Shown piece after piece: positions 41,763 through 50,207 of a DNA stretch of 64,000 nucleotides. The notes under the pieces are model-generated. The model was not told the origin of the DNA. It made no database searches and saw nothing but the letters and a program-made list of their open reading frames with translations. The position numbers were made by a program, and so were the translations under genes. The first letter of the stretch is position 1. Every line of letters starts with the position of its first letter. Source of the stretch: Nocardioides sp. 1609 (GTDB lineage: Bacteria > Actinomycetota > Actinomycetes > Propionibacteriales > Nocardioidaceae); assembly GCF_004522105.1 (NCBI RefSeq), contig NZ_SPUJ01000007.1, positions 62,001 through 126,000 of the forward strand, in the 5' to 3' direction.

Positions 41763-42190
41763 GGTCTCGACTCGCGGTGACTCCGTCCCCGCGGCTCGAC
41801 CACCGGCAACCGCTGGTCGAGCCGGCGAGCGCCAGCGAGCGCCAGCGAGCCGAGTCGAGACCACCCGGCACCTCCAGGGGTCTCGACTCGCGGTGACTCC
41901 GTCCCCGCGGCTCGACCACCGGAGAGCCCGCCGAGCCAGGTCAGGACCCACCGGCCCCGCTGGTCGAGCCGGCGAGCGCCAGCGAGCCGAGTCGAGACCA
42001 CCCCACCGGTCCCGGAGGTCTCGACTCGCGGTGACTCCGTCCCCGCGGCTCGACCACCGGAGAGCCCGCCGAGCCAGGTCAGGACCCACCGGCCCCGATG
42101 GTCGAGCCGAGTCGAGACCACCCGACACCCCAAGGTCTCGACTCGCGGTGACTCCGTCCCCGCGGCTCGACCACCGGACACGGCTCGACC
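41763..42190. repeat. Composite GGTCTCGACTCG/GGTCGAGCC repeat array 2
   Basis: Same family as the 33.7-kb array but inverted. Unit B complement (begins GGTCTCGACTCGCGGTGACT, ends CGGCTCGACC) starts at 41763, 41879, 42017 and 42134. Unit A complement pieces (GTCGAGCCGGCGAGCGCCAG...) lie between them; one is extended by a duplicated GAGCGCCAGC and one is truncated. Spacing is 116, 138 and 117 bp. It fills the 527-bp gap between the lipoprotein gene (+) and mmsA (-), which are convergent; I see no gene in it. Confidence 0.87.
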
Positions 42191-42223
42191 GCCGGAGAGC
42201 CCGCCGGTCGGGGCGGGAGGCGC

Positions 42224-43732
42224 CTACTCGTTCTGCGGGAACCCGAGGTTGAGGCCGCCGTGGCTCGGGTCGAGCCAGCGCGAGGTGACGGCCTTCTCGC
42301 GGGTGAAGAAGTCCATGCCGGCCGGGCCGTAGGCCTTGGAGTCGCCGAAGAGCGAGGCCTTCCAGCCGCCGAAGGAGTGGTAGGCGACGGGCACGGGGAT
42401 TGGGACGTTGATGCCGATCATGCCGACCTCGACGTCCTGCTGGAAGCGGCGGGCGGCGCCGCCGTCGTTGGTGAAGATCGCGGTGCCGTTGCCGAACTGG
42501 CCGCTGTTGATCAGCTCGAGGCCCTCGGCGTAGGAGGCGACGCGGACGATCGAGAGCACCGGACCGAAGATCTCGTCGGTGTAGACCGTGGACGTGATGC
42601 CGACGTGGTCGACCAGCGAGGGGCCGAGCCAGAAGCCGTCGGCCGCGCCGTCGGCCTCCACCCCGCGTCCGTCGACGACCAGCGAGGCGCCGTCGGCGGC
42701 GGCCACCTCGAGGTAGCCGGCCACCTTGTCGCGGTGCTCGCGGGTGATGAGCGGACCCATGTCAGCGCCCTTGCGGCCGTCGCCGGTGACCAGCTTCGTC
42801 ATCCGCTCCTGGATCTTCGCCACCAGCTCGTCCCCGACCGGGTCGACGGCGAGCAGCACCGAGATCGCCATGCAGCGCTCGCCGGCCGAGCCGAAGCCGG
42901 CGTTCACCGCGGCGTCGGCGGCCAGGTCGAGGTCGGCGTCGGGCAGCACGAGCATGTGGTTCTTCGCGCCGCCGAGGGCCTGGACCCGCTTGCCGTGGCG
43001 GGTGCCGGTCTCGTAGACGTGCTGCGCAATCGGCGTCGAGCCGACGAACGAGATCGACGCGACGTCGGGGTGCTCGAGGAGCCGGTCGACGGCCTCCTTG
43101 TCGCCGTGGACGACGTTGAGGACGCCGTCGGGCAGGCCGGCCTCGGTCAGCGCGGCGGCCAGCCAGTTGGCGACCGACGGGTCCTTCTCCGACGGCTTGA
43201 GGACGACGGTGTTGCCGGTCGCGATCGCCAGCGGGAAGAACCACATCGGCACCATGGCCGGGAAGTTGAACGGGCTGATGATCCCGACGACCCCGAGCGG
43301 CTCCTTGATGGAGTAGAGGTCGACGTCGGTGGAGACCGACTGCGAGTACGCGCCCTTGCTGACGTGGGGCATGCTGCACGCGAACTCGACGACCTCGATC
43401 CCGCGGGCCACCTCGCCGGCGGCGTCGCTGAGCACCTTGCCGTGCTCGGAGGTGAGCAGCGCGGCGAGCTCGTCGCGGCGCTCGTGGAGGATCGCACGGA
43501 ACGCGAACATCACGGTCTGCCGCTTGGCGATCGAGGAGCGGCCCCAACCGCTCTTCCCCGCGAACGCCGCGCGCGCGGTGGCGACCGCGGCGTCGACGTC
43601 GTCGGCGGAGCCGTAGCGGACGTGCTTGGTGACCTCGCCGAGGGCCGGGTCGTAGACGGGCCCGGTGCGGTCGGAGGTGCCGGCGGCGAGGGTGCCGCCG
43701 ATCCAGTGGTCGAGGACAGGCAGGTCGGTCAT
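42224..43732 (-). CDS. mmsA: (Methyl)malonate-semialdehyde dehydrogenase, CoA-acylating
   Basis: 502 residues, aldehyde dehydrogenase superfamily: SPFNFPAMVPMWFFP around Asn156, GGAKNHMLVLPDADL and nucleophile Cys287 in GSAGERCMA, the MmsA/IolA signature. Converts malonate semialdehyde to acetyl-CoA, or methylmalonate semialdehyde to propionyl-CoA. In this operon it would take the product of beta-alanine (or 3-aminoisobutyrate) transamination from the gene just upstream, ending reductive pyrimidine breakdown. AAGGAA lies upstream of ATG 43732. Last gene of the operon, ending at repeat array 2. Confidence 0.92.
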   Translation of the reverse strand: MTDLPVLDHWIGGTLAAGTSDRTGPVYDPALGEVTKHVRYGSADDVDAAVATARAAFAGKSGWGRSSIAKRQTVMFAFRAILHERRDELAALLTSEHGKVLSDAAGEVARGIEVVEFACSMPHVSKGAYSQSVSTDVDLYSIKEPLGVVGIISPFNFPAMVPMWFFPLAIATGNTVVLKPSEKDPSVANWLAAALTEAGLPDGVLNVVHGDKEAVDRLLEHPDVASISFVGSTPIAQHVYETGTRHGKRVQALGGAKNHMLVLPDADLDLAADAAVNAGFGSAGERCMAISVLLAVDPVGDELVAKIQERMTKLVTGDGRKGADMGPLITREHRDKVAGYLEVAAADGASLVVDGRGVEADGAADGFWLGPSLVDHVGITSTVYTDEIFGPVLSIVRVASYAEGLELINSGQFGNGTAIFTNDGGAARRFQQDVEVGMIGINVPIPVPVAYHSFGGWKASLFGDSKAYGPAGMDFFTREKAVTSRWLDPSHGGLNLGFPQNE

Positions 43733-43745
43733 CGGTGCTTCCTTC

Positions 43746-45107
43746 TCAGATCTCGCGGTCGAGGATGGTGAGGACGTCGTCGTAGACCGCCATGGCCTCG
43801 GCGACCTCGTCGTCGGTGACCACGCACGGTGGCACCACGTGGAGGCGGTTGTCGGCGGCGAAGGGCAGCAGCCCGCGGGCCATGCACTCCTTCTTGGCCA
43901 GGCCGATCAGGGCCGGCGGGACCGGGGCCCGGCTGTCGCGGTCGGCGACCAGCTCGACGGCCCAGAAGACCCCGAGCCCGCGGACCTCGCCCACCACCGG
44001 GTGCTTCTCGGCGAGCTCGGCCAGGCCGGGTCCGATCGCCTCGGCGCCGATCCGCCGGGCGTTCGCGACGATGCCCTCCTCCTCCATGGCGTCGAGGGCG
44101 CCGATGATCGAGGCGGCGGCGAGCGGGTGGCCCGAGTAGGTCAGCCCGCCCGGGAAGACGGTCTCGTCGAAGTCGGCGGCGATCGCGTCGCTGATGAGGA
44201 CGCCGCCGACCGGCACGTAGCCGGAGTTGACGCCCTTGGCGAAGGTGATCAGGTCGGGCCCGTGGCCGTCGAGCTCGGAGAACGCGTCGAGCGCGAACCA
44301 CTCCCCCGAGCGACCGAACCCGGCCATCACCTCGTCGAGGATCATCACGATGCCGTGCTTGTCGCAGAGCTCGCGGACGCCGGCGAGGTAGCCCGGCGGC
44401 GGCACCATGATCCCCGCGGTGCCGGGGATGGTCTCGAGCAGGACGGCGGCCACGGACGACGCCCCCTCGCTCTCGACGACCCGGCGCAGGTGCTGGAGCG
44501 CGCGCTCGCTCTCCTCCTCGGGCGTGGTCGCCCAGAACTCGCTGCGGTAGAGGTAGGGGCCGAAGACGTGGACGTGGCCGCGGGCGTACTCGTTGGGCAC
44601 CCGGCGCCAGTCGCCCGTCGCGACGACGGCCGCGCCGGTGTTGCCGTGGTAGGAGCGGTAGGTCGAGATGACCTTGTCGCGGCCGGTGTGCAGGCGCGCC
44701 ATCCGGACGGCGTTCTCGTTGGCGTCGGCGCCGCCGTTGGTGAAGAAGACCTTGTTCAGGCCCTCGGGCGCCCGGTCGGTGATCCGGCGGGCGGCCTCGC
44801 CGCGGGTGAGGTTGGCGGTCGCCGGGGCGATCGTCGCGAGCTGGGCCGCCTGCGCCTGGATCGCCGCGACCACCTTGGGGTGCTGGTGGCCGATGTTGAC
44901 GTTGACCAGCTGGCTGGAGAAGTCGAGGTAGCGGTTGCCCGCGTGGTCCCAGACGTGGCAGCCGAGGCCACCGGCCACGACCATCGGGTCGAGGGCGCCC
45001 TGCGCCGACCAGGAGTGGAAGACGTGGCTCCTGTCGAGGGTCTTGGTACGGGCGTCGAGGTCCGCGCCCTCGCCGGGAGCGGTCGTGGGGTGCTGGGTCG
45101 CCGTCAT
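43746..45107 (-). CDS. Class III PLP aminotransferase (beta-alanine/omega-amino acid type)
   Basis: 453 residues. Motifs: FFTNGGADANENAVRMAR, STYRSYHGNTGAA, MILDEVMAGFGRSGEW (PLP Asp region) and LITFAKGVNSGYVPVGGV with the Schiff-base lysine in FAKGVN. Transfers the amino group of beta-alanine or 3-aminoisobutyrate, most likely to pyruvate or 2-oxoglutarate, giving the semialdehyde used by MmsA. ATG 45107 is chosen by AGGAGA upstream; an in-frame upstream extension is Pro/Arg-rich and looks untranslated. Confidence 0.9.
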   Translation of the reverse strand: MTATQHPTTAPGEGADLDARTKTLDRSHVFHSWSAQGALDPMVVAGGLGCHVWDHAGNRYLDFSSQLVNVNIGHQHPKVVAAIQAQAAQLATIAPATANLTRGEAARRITDRAPEGLNKVFFTNGGADANENAVRMARLHTGRDKVISTYRSYHGNTGAAVVATGDWRRVPNEYARGHVHVFGPYLYRSEFWATTPEEESERALQHLRRVVESEGASSVAAVLLETIPGTAGIMVPPPGYLAGVRELCDKHGIVMILDEVMAGFGRSGEWFALDAFSELDGHGPDLITFAKGVNSGYVPVGGVLISDAIAADFDETVFPGGLTYSGHPLAAASIIGALDAMEEEGIVANARRIGAEAIGPGLAELAEKHPVVGEVRGLGVFWAVELVADRDSRAPVPPALIGLAKKECMARGLLPFAADNRLHVVPPCVVTDDEVAEAMAVYDDVLTILDREI

Positions 45108-45193
45108 CGTCGTCGGTTCTCCTGGTCGGGGGTCGTCGGGGGTGGTGCCGGGTCGTGCCGGGTCGTTGCGGGGTCGGGTCGGGAGGGTGGTGC

Positions 45194-45225
45194 GCGGTGG
45201 GCCCGGCCGGGGCCGGGCCCACCGC
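45194..45225. terminator. Strong intra-operon hairpin after substrate-binding gene
   Basis: Perfect 15-bp stem (GCGGTGGGCCCGGCC and complement) closed by a 2-nt GG linker, 16 bp past the end of the ABC substrate-binding gene and before the aminotransferase. It may protect the upstream mRNA 3' end or partially stop transcription, lowering the two downstream genes. Confidence 0.75.
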
Positions 45226-45240
45226 GGCTGCCGCGTCGGC

Positions 45241-46398
45241 TCAGCTCCCGCCCTCGGTGGGCGTGACCTCGATCGGGGTGTAGTCGGCACCGGTGGTGTC
45301 GACCTCGTCGCCGAGCTCCTCGATCGCCTGCTCGACGTAGGTGTTGTCGTACGCCGTGGCCGGCGGCTCGGCGGTGATCAGGTTCTGGCCCTGCTCGTTG
45401 ACCGCGGCGAGCGCACCCGCGACGGTCTGGTCCCAGGCGGCCTCGTCGATGACGCCGATGCCGGCGTCGGCCGGCCAGATCAGCTTGTTGGTCTCGTTGG
45501 CCATCCACAGCTCGTGGGTGGGGCCCCAGCTCGACCCGGCCGCGATGGTGGTCTCCGCGGCGCTCTCGACGTTGTCGCGGGCGTAGGCCCAGCCCTTGAT
45601 GACGGCCTTGAGGAACTTCACCGTGGTGTCGGCGTACTCCTCGTCGCTCTCGAGCCGCTCGGTGTCGGCCCAGATGGCGTCCTGGAGCATGGCGCCCTCG
45701 GTGTCCTCGTAGCTGATGACGTTGAAGTCGTCGGCGGTGTAGAGCTCACCGGTGTCGGGGTTCGGCGTCTCGAGCAGCTGGGCGTACTCGTTGTAGGTCA
45801 TCGCCTGGGCGGCGTCGATGTCGCCCTGCAGGAAGGCGTTCATGTTGAAGTCCTGCGTGACGATCTCGACGGACTCCGAGTCGAGGCCCTCGGCCGCCAT
45901 GGCGGCGAAGATCTCCCACTCGTTGCCGAAGCCCCACGAGCCGATCTTCTTGCCCTCGAAGTCGGCCACCGACTCGATGCCGGAGTCGGCCATCGAGACC
46001 TGGAGGGTGCCGGAGCGCTGGAAGATCTGGGCGACGTTGGTCAGGTTGGCGCCCTGCTCGATCGAGCCGAGCACCTTCGGCACCCAGGCGATCGCGTAGT
46101 CGGCGTCGCCGGCGGCGAGAGCGTCCTGCGGCACGATGTCGCCGCCGGACGGCACGATCGTCACGTCGAGGCCCTCGTCGGCGAAGAAGCCCTGCTCGAC
46201 GGCGGCGTAGTAGCCGGCGAACTGGGCCTGCGGCAGCCACTGCAGCTGCAGGGTGACCTCGGTCGTGCCGCCGCCGCCACCCCCGCCGCCGCCGTCGTCG
46301 CCTCCGTCCCCGTCGTCTCCTCCACAGGCGGTGAGCATGGCCGAGGCCGCCACCAGCGTCGCCGCGACCGCGAGGTTGCGGCGCATCGTCTTCAACAT
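45241..46398 (-). CDS. ABC transporter substrate-binding lipoprotein (NMT1/THI5-like)
   Basis: 385 residues. Signal peptide with lipobox MLTAC (Cys25), Asp/Gly linker, then an NMT1/THI5-like periplasmic-binding fold: LQLQWLPQAQFAGYYAAVEQ, FFADEGLDVTIVPSGGD, GKKIGSWGFGNEWEI. This family carries pyrimidine-like ligands (HMP, riboflavin precursors), taurine or nitrate. In this operon uracil, a dihydropyrimidine, hydantoin or an N-carbamoyl amino acid is likely. AAAGGA 6 nt before ATG 46398. Followed by the 45194 hairpin. Confidence 0.88.
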   Translation of the reverse strand: MLKTMRRNLAVAATLVAASAMLTACGGDDGDGGDDGGGGGGGGGTTEVTLQLQWLPQAQFAGYYAAVEQGFFADEGLDVTIVPSGGDIVPQDALAAGDADYAIAWVPKVLGSIEQGANLTNVAQIFQRSGTLQVSMADSGIESVADFEGKKIGSWGFGNEWEIFAAMAAEGLDSESVEIVTQDFNMNAFLQGDIDAAQAMTYNEYAQLLETPNPDTGELYTADDFNVISYEDTEGAMLQDAIWADTERLESDEEYADTTVKFLKAVIKGWAYARDNVESAAETTIAAGSSWGPTHELWMANETNKLIWPADAGIGVIDEAAWDQTVAGALAAVNEQGQNLITAEPPATAYDNTYVEQAIEELGDEVDTTGADYTPIEVTPTEGGS

Positions 46399-46463
46399 GA
46401 GTGTTCCTTTCGACAAGCGGTGAGCGGTCCCGCCACGCGACGCTGCGAGGCGGTGGTGGCGCC

Positions 46464-47252
46464 TCAGCGGGCGCCTCCGGTCGGCAGGCGCCACTGCACG
46501 AGACGTTCGAGCAGCACGGTGGCGACGTACGCGACCAGTCCGAGCACGATGGCCGCCACGACGTAGGCCCAGGCCCGGGCGTACGCGCTGGTGGCGGCGG
46601 AGGTGGAGATGAAGCTGCCGAGCCCGCCGCGCGGGCCCCCGAAGTACTCGGCGACCAGGGCGGAGATGACGGCGAGCGAGCTGGCGACGCGGATCCCGGT
46701 GATGACGAACGGCGCCGCCGACGGCAGGGTCAGCGAGCGGAAGGTCTGCCACCCGGACGCCGAGTAGGAGTGCATCAGGTCGCGGTGCTGCGGCGTGGTC
46801 TGCCGCAGGCCGCGCACGGTGTTGACGTAGACGGGCACGAAGGCCGCGATGGCCGCGATGGCGCGGCGGCCGTACTCGCTGTCGGCGCCGTACATCGAGT
46901 TGAGCACCGGCGCCAGCGCCACGATCGGGACGACGGCGAGGGCGGCCACCGCGAAGGCCAGCATGCCGTCGACGACCCGCGCCCAGGCGGCCAGGCCGGC
47001 CAGCACGATCCCGACGACGGTGCCGAACACCAGGCCGATCAGCGCGTTGCGCCCGGTGATCCAGAACGCCTCGCGGACCGCGGCGGAGTTGTCCTGCAGC
47101 TCGCCCCAGATCTCCTGCGGGCCCGGCAGCAGGTACGGGGAGACCTCGACGACCGACACCAGGAACTGCCACAGCCCCACGATCAGCGCCCCCACCACGA
47201 GGGGGGCGACGACCCGGACGACGTGCGCCGCCGGCGTCGTGGGCGAGGTCAC
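46464..47252 (-). CDS. ABC transporter permease 2
   Basis: 262 residues, about six transmembrane helices and the SsuC/TauC-type cytoplasmic loop GWQTFRSLTLPSAAPFVITGIR (EAA region, about 150-180). Together with permease 1 it probably forms a heterodimeric channel. GTG 47252 overlaps the ATPase stop (GTGA). Confidence 0.88.
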   Translation of the reverse strand: MTSPTTPAAHVVRVVAPLVVGALIVGLWQFLVSVVEVSPYLLPGPQEIWGELQDNSAAVREAFWITGRNALIGLVFGTVVGIVLAGLAAWARVVDGMLAFAVAALAVVPIVALAPVLNSMYGADSEYGRRAIAAIAAFVPVYVNTVRGLRQTTPQHRDLMHSYSASGWQTFRSLTLPSAAPFVITGIRVASSLAVISALVAEYFGGPRGGLGSFISTSAATSAYARAWAYVVAAIVLGLVAYVATVLLERLVQWRLPTGGAR

Positions 47253-48172
47253 CGCTCCTCCGCGCCGCTCGAGGCGACCGGGGCGCCGTGCAGCGCCTCG
47301 CGCACCTCGGTGACCTTGGCGAAGAACGCCGGGTCCTCGCGCAGCCGCTGGTCGCGGACGACGTCGCGGCCGATCCCGGTGAGGACCTCCTCGGTGATCC
47401 GGCCCGGCCGCGCCGACATCACCACGACCCGGTCGGCGAGGAAGACCGCCTCCGGGATGGAGTGGGTCACGAAGACGACCGCCGCGCCCGTCTCGACCGA
47501 GATCCGGGCCAGCTCGGCCTGCATCCGCTCACGGGTCATCTCGTCGAGCGCACCGAACGGCTCGTCCATCAGCAGCAGCCGGGGCCGCTCGGCCAGGGAC
47601 CGGGCGATCGCGACCCGCTGCTGCATTCCGCCGGAGAGCTGGTCGGGCCGGGACTTGGCGAAGTCGGCGAGACCGACCATCTCGACCAGCTCGGCGACCC
47701 GCTGCTTGCGCTCGGAGCGGGACGCACCGTGCAGCTCGAGGGGCAGCGCGATGTTGCCGGCGACCGAGCGCCACGGCAGCAGCCCGGCCTGCTGGAAGGC
47801 GATGCCGTAGTCCTGGTCCTTGCGGGCCTGGGTGGCGGTCTTGCCGAACACCTCGACGGTGCCGCCGCTGGGCTGCTCCAGGTCGGCGACCAGCCGCATC
47901 AGCGTCGACTTGCCGCAGCCGGAGGGACCGATGAGCGCGACGAACTCGCCCGCCCGGACCGTCAGGTCGACCTCGGAGAGCGCGGTCACCTGGTTCTTGC
48001 GGGTGCCGAAGGCCTTCGTCACGCCGGTGACGCGGACGGCGTCCACGGTGCCGAACGGCGCCGCGGCCGAGGCCGGGGTGGAGCCCGTCGTCGACGCGGG
48101 CGCGCTCGCCGCGGGGTCCTCGCCGCCGTCCTTGGCGAGGGTGGGTGCGGGCTGGGGGTCCGGGGTGTTCAT
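47249..48172 (-). CDS. ABC transporter ATP-binding protein
   Basis: 307 residues. About 45 residues of Ala/Thr/Ser/Pro-rich leader precede the ATPase domain, then Walker A GPSGCGKST, Q-loop (GIAFQQAGLLPW), signature LSGGMQQRVAIARSLA, Walker B LLLMDEPFGALD and H-loop FVTHSIPEA. SsuB/TauB/NrtD-type. The unusual leader may be an unneeded extension, but ATG 48172 is the only well-placed start near permease 1 (ATGA overlap). Confidence 0.9.
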   Translation of the reverse strand: MNTPDPQPAPTLAKDGGEDPAASAPASTTGSTPASAAAPFGTVDAVRVTGVTKAFGTRKNQVTALSEVDLTVRAGEFVALIGPSGCGKSTLMRLVADLEQPSGGTVEVFGKTATQARKDQDYGIAFQQAGLLPWRSVAGNIALPLELHGASRSERKQRVAELVEMVGLADFAKSRPDQLSGGMQQRVAIARSLAERPRLLLMDEPFGALDEMTRERMQAELARISVETGAAVVFVTHSIPEAVFLADRVVVMSARPGRITEEVLTGIGRDVVRDQRLREDPAFFAKVTEVREALHGAPVASSGAEER

Positions 48173-49107
48173 GAAGCCTCTCCACGTCGGTAGTTGCGCA
48201 GCAGCAGCCCGAGCAGCGCCACGAAGCCGGCGGCCACCAGGCCGAGGACGACGGCACCGAAGATCGGCGCCCACGCCTTCTCGGGATCACCGGAGGCCTG
48301 GCCGGCGTACTGGACGAGCATCCGGCCGATGCCGTCGGGGTAGACGATCGAGACCTCGGCCACGACGGTGCCCACGACGGCGCCGGCGGCACCGAGGCGC
48401 AGCGCCGGCAGCAGGTAGGGGACGGCGGCCGGCGCGCGCACCCGACGCAGCGTCGCCCACCAGCCGGCGTCGTAGGTGTGCATCAGCTCGGTGTGGATCC
48501 GGTCGGAGGCCTGCAGGCCGCGCAGCGCCCCGACCGCGACCGGGAAGAACGCCAGGTAGCTGGCGATCAGCGCCACCGACATCCACGGCGCCCACTCCCA
48601 GCCGCCGATCTCGATGCGCGAGCCCCAGCTGCGGACCATCGGCGCGAAGGCGATGAGGGGCACGGTCTGGCTGAGCACGATCCAGGGCAGCAGCCCCCAC
48701 TCGACCACCCGCAGGCTCGACATCAGCAGCGCGAGCAGCAGGCCGACCACCGTGCCGACCAGCCACCCGGCCGCGGCCACCTTGAGGGAGACCACGACGG
48801 CGTCGCCGACGACCTGCCACAGCGGCTCGGCGCCCTGCATGCTGGTCACCGGCTCGCCGAGGCGCTGGAACATGTCCCACACGTGCGGCATCGAGAGGTC
48901 GGTGGTGCGCGGCAGCACGCGGTTCTCGCCGACCAGGACGCCGTCCTCGGGCGCGAGCGCCTTGTAGGCCTCCCACACCCCGGCGGCGGCGACCAGCCCG
49001 AGGACGCCGAGCAGGGCCGAGCGCAGCACCGGCCAGGCGCCGCTCACCAGCCGCGGCCGGGCGCTGACGAGCCCGGGCGCGGCGGTGGTCTGAGCAGTAC
49101 TCGACAT
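48169..49107 (-). CDS. ABC transporter permease 1
   Basis: 312 residues, about six transmembrane helices with the EAA-like loop THLYDAGWWATL-type region (LMHTYDAGWWATLRRVRAPA, about 205-225). The long loop between helices 1 and 2 (about 45-105) is unusual for TauC/SsuC-like permeases. Starts 8 nt after the LLM gene and overlaps the ATPase start (ATGA). Confidence 0.87.
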   Translation of the reverse strand: MSSTAQTTAAPGLVSARPRLVSGAWPVLRSALLGVLGLVAAAGVWEAYKALAPEDGVLVGENRVLPRTTDLSMPHVWDMFQRLGEPVTSMQGAEPLWQVVGDAVVVSLKVAAAGWLVGTVVGLLLALLMSSLRVVEWGLLPWIVLSQTVPLIAFAPMVRSWGSRIEIGGWEWAPWMSVALIASYLAFFPVAVGALRGLQASDRIHTELMHTYDAGWWATLRRVRAPAAVPYLLPALRLGAAGAVVGTVVAEVSIVYPDGIGRMLVQYAGQASGDPEKAWAPIFGAVVLGLVAAGFVALLGLLLRNYRRGEAS

Positions 49108-49114
49108 GGGGCCG

Positions 49115-50143
49115 TCAGGCCTTCGCCGTCACGTGCTCGCGCAGGGCCGGGATGATGGTCTCGCCGTACTGGCGCAGGGTCTCCTCCTTGTTGTCGTGCT
49201 GGAGGTAGACCGCGAACTGGTCGACGCCGATCGCCTTCAGCTCCTCGAGCTTGGCGATGTGGTCCTCGGCGGTGCCGAGCAGGCAGAACCGGTCGACGAT
49301 CTCGTCGGGCACGAAGTCGACGTGGTCGTTGCCGGCCTTGCCGTGCGAGTTGTAGTCGTAGCCCTCGCGGCCCTTGATGTAGTCGGTGAGCGCCTGCGGG
49401 ACGTCGCCGGTGTCGCCGTACTTGGCGACGATGTCGGCGACGTGGTTGCCGACCATGCCGCCGAACCAGCGGCACTGCTCGCGCATGTGCGCCAGTGCCT
49501 CCGGGGTGTCCGCGCCGACGTAGGCCGGCGCCGCGACGCAGAACGTGATCGCGTCGGGGTCGCGGCCGGCGTCCGCGGCGGCCTTGCGCACCGCGCCGAT
49601 CATCCACTTCGCGATGTCGACGTCGGCCAGCTGCAGGATGAAGCCGTCACCCACCTCGCCGGTGGTCTTGAGCGCCAGCGGTCCGTACGCCGCGATCCAC
49701 ACCTCGAGCTCGGAGGACCGGGCCCACGGGAACTGCAGGGTGGTGCCGTTGACCTCGACCGAGCGGCAGTTCGCCAGCTCGCGGATCACGTGGGTGGCCT
49801 CGCGGACGTCCTTGAGGGTGGTCGGCTTGCCGTTGAGCACCCGCACCGCCGAGTCGCCGCGGCCGATGCCGCAGACGGTCCGGTTGCCGTACATCTCGTT
49901 GAGGGTCGCGAAGACCGACGCCGTCACGGTCCAGTCGCGGGTGGCCGGGTTGGTGACCATCGGGCCGACGACCACCCGGTTGGTCTCGGCGAGGATCGCC
50001 GAGTAGATCACGTACGGCTCCTGCCACAGCAGGTGCGAGTCGAAGGTCCACACGTAGTCGAACCCGTGCTCCTCGGCCAGCTTGGCGAGGCCGACGGTGC
50101 GCCACGCGGGCGGGTTGGTCTGCAGGACGACGCCGAAGTCCAT
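49115..50143 (-). CDS. LLM-class F420-dependent oxidoreductase (TIGR03842-like)
   Basis: 342 residues, luciferase-like TIM barrel: MDFGVVLQTNPPAW, GFDYVWTFDSHLLWQE, GPMVTNPATRDWTVTASVFATL, VCGIGRGDSAVRVL, and GTAEDHIAKLEEL at the C-end. Family members use F420 or FMN. In this operon it takes the place where dihydropyrimidine dehydrogenase (uracil to dihydrouracil) would be expected. That it performs this step is a hypothesis only. ATG 50143 is the natural family start. A B-type repeat and the hydantoinase stop lie immediately upstream. Confidence 0.87.
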   Translation of the reverse strand: MDFGVVLQTNPPAWRTVGLAKLAEEHGFDYVWTFDSHLLWQEPYVIYSAILAETNRVVVGPMVTNPATRDWTVTASVFATLNEMYGNRTVCGIGRGDSAVRVLNGKPTTLKDVREATHVIRELANCRSVEVNGTTLQFPWARSSELEVWIAAYGPLALKTTGEVGDGFILQLADVDIAKWMIGAVRKAAADAGRDPDAITFCVAAPAYVGADTPEALAHMREQCRWFGGMVGNHVADIVAKYGDTGDVPQALTDYIKGREGYDYNSHGKAGNDHVDFVPDEIVDRFCLLGTAEDHIAKLEELKAIGVDQFAVYLQHDNKEETLRQYGETIIPALREHVTAKA

Positions 50144-50168
50144 TGAAAGCTCCTTGAGATTCTCCGTT

Positions 50169-50207
50169 GGTCGAGCCGCAGGGACGCAGTCACCGCGGGC
50201 CGAGACC
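50169..50207. repeat. Single B-type TCGA-rich repeat
   Basis: One 39-bp copy (begins GGTCGAGCCGCAGGGACGCA, ends CGAGACC) of the array unit, inside the operon between the LLM gene and the dihydropyrimidinase; its end overlaps the first base of the TAG stop. It shows the element can sit in a transcribed, co-directional gap. Confidence 0.8.
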
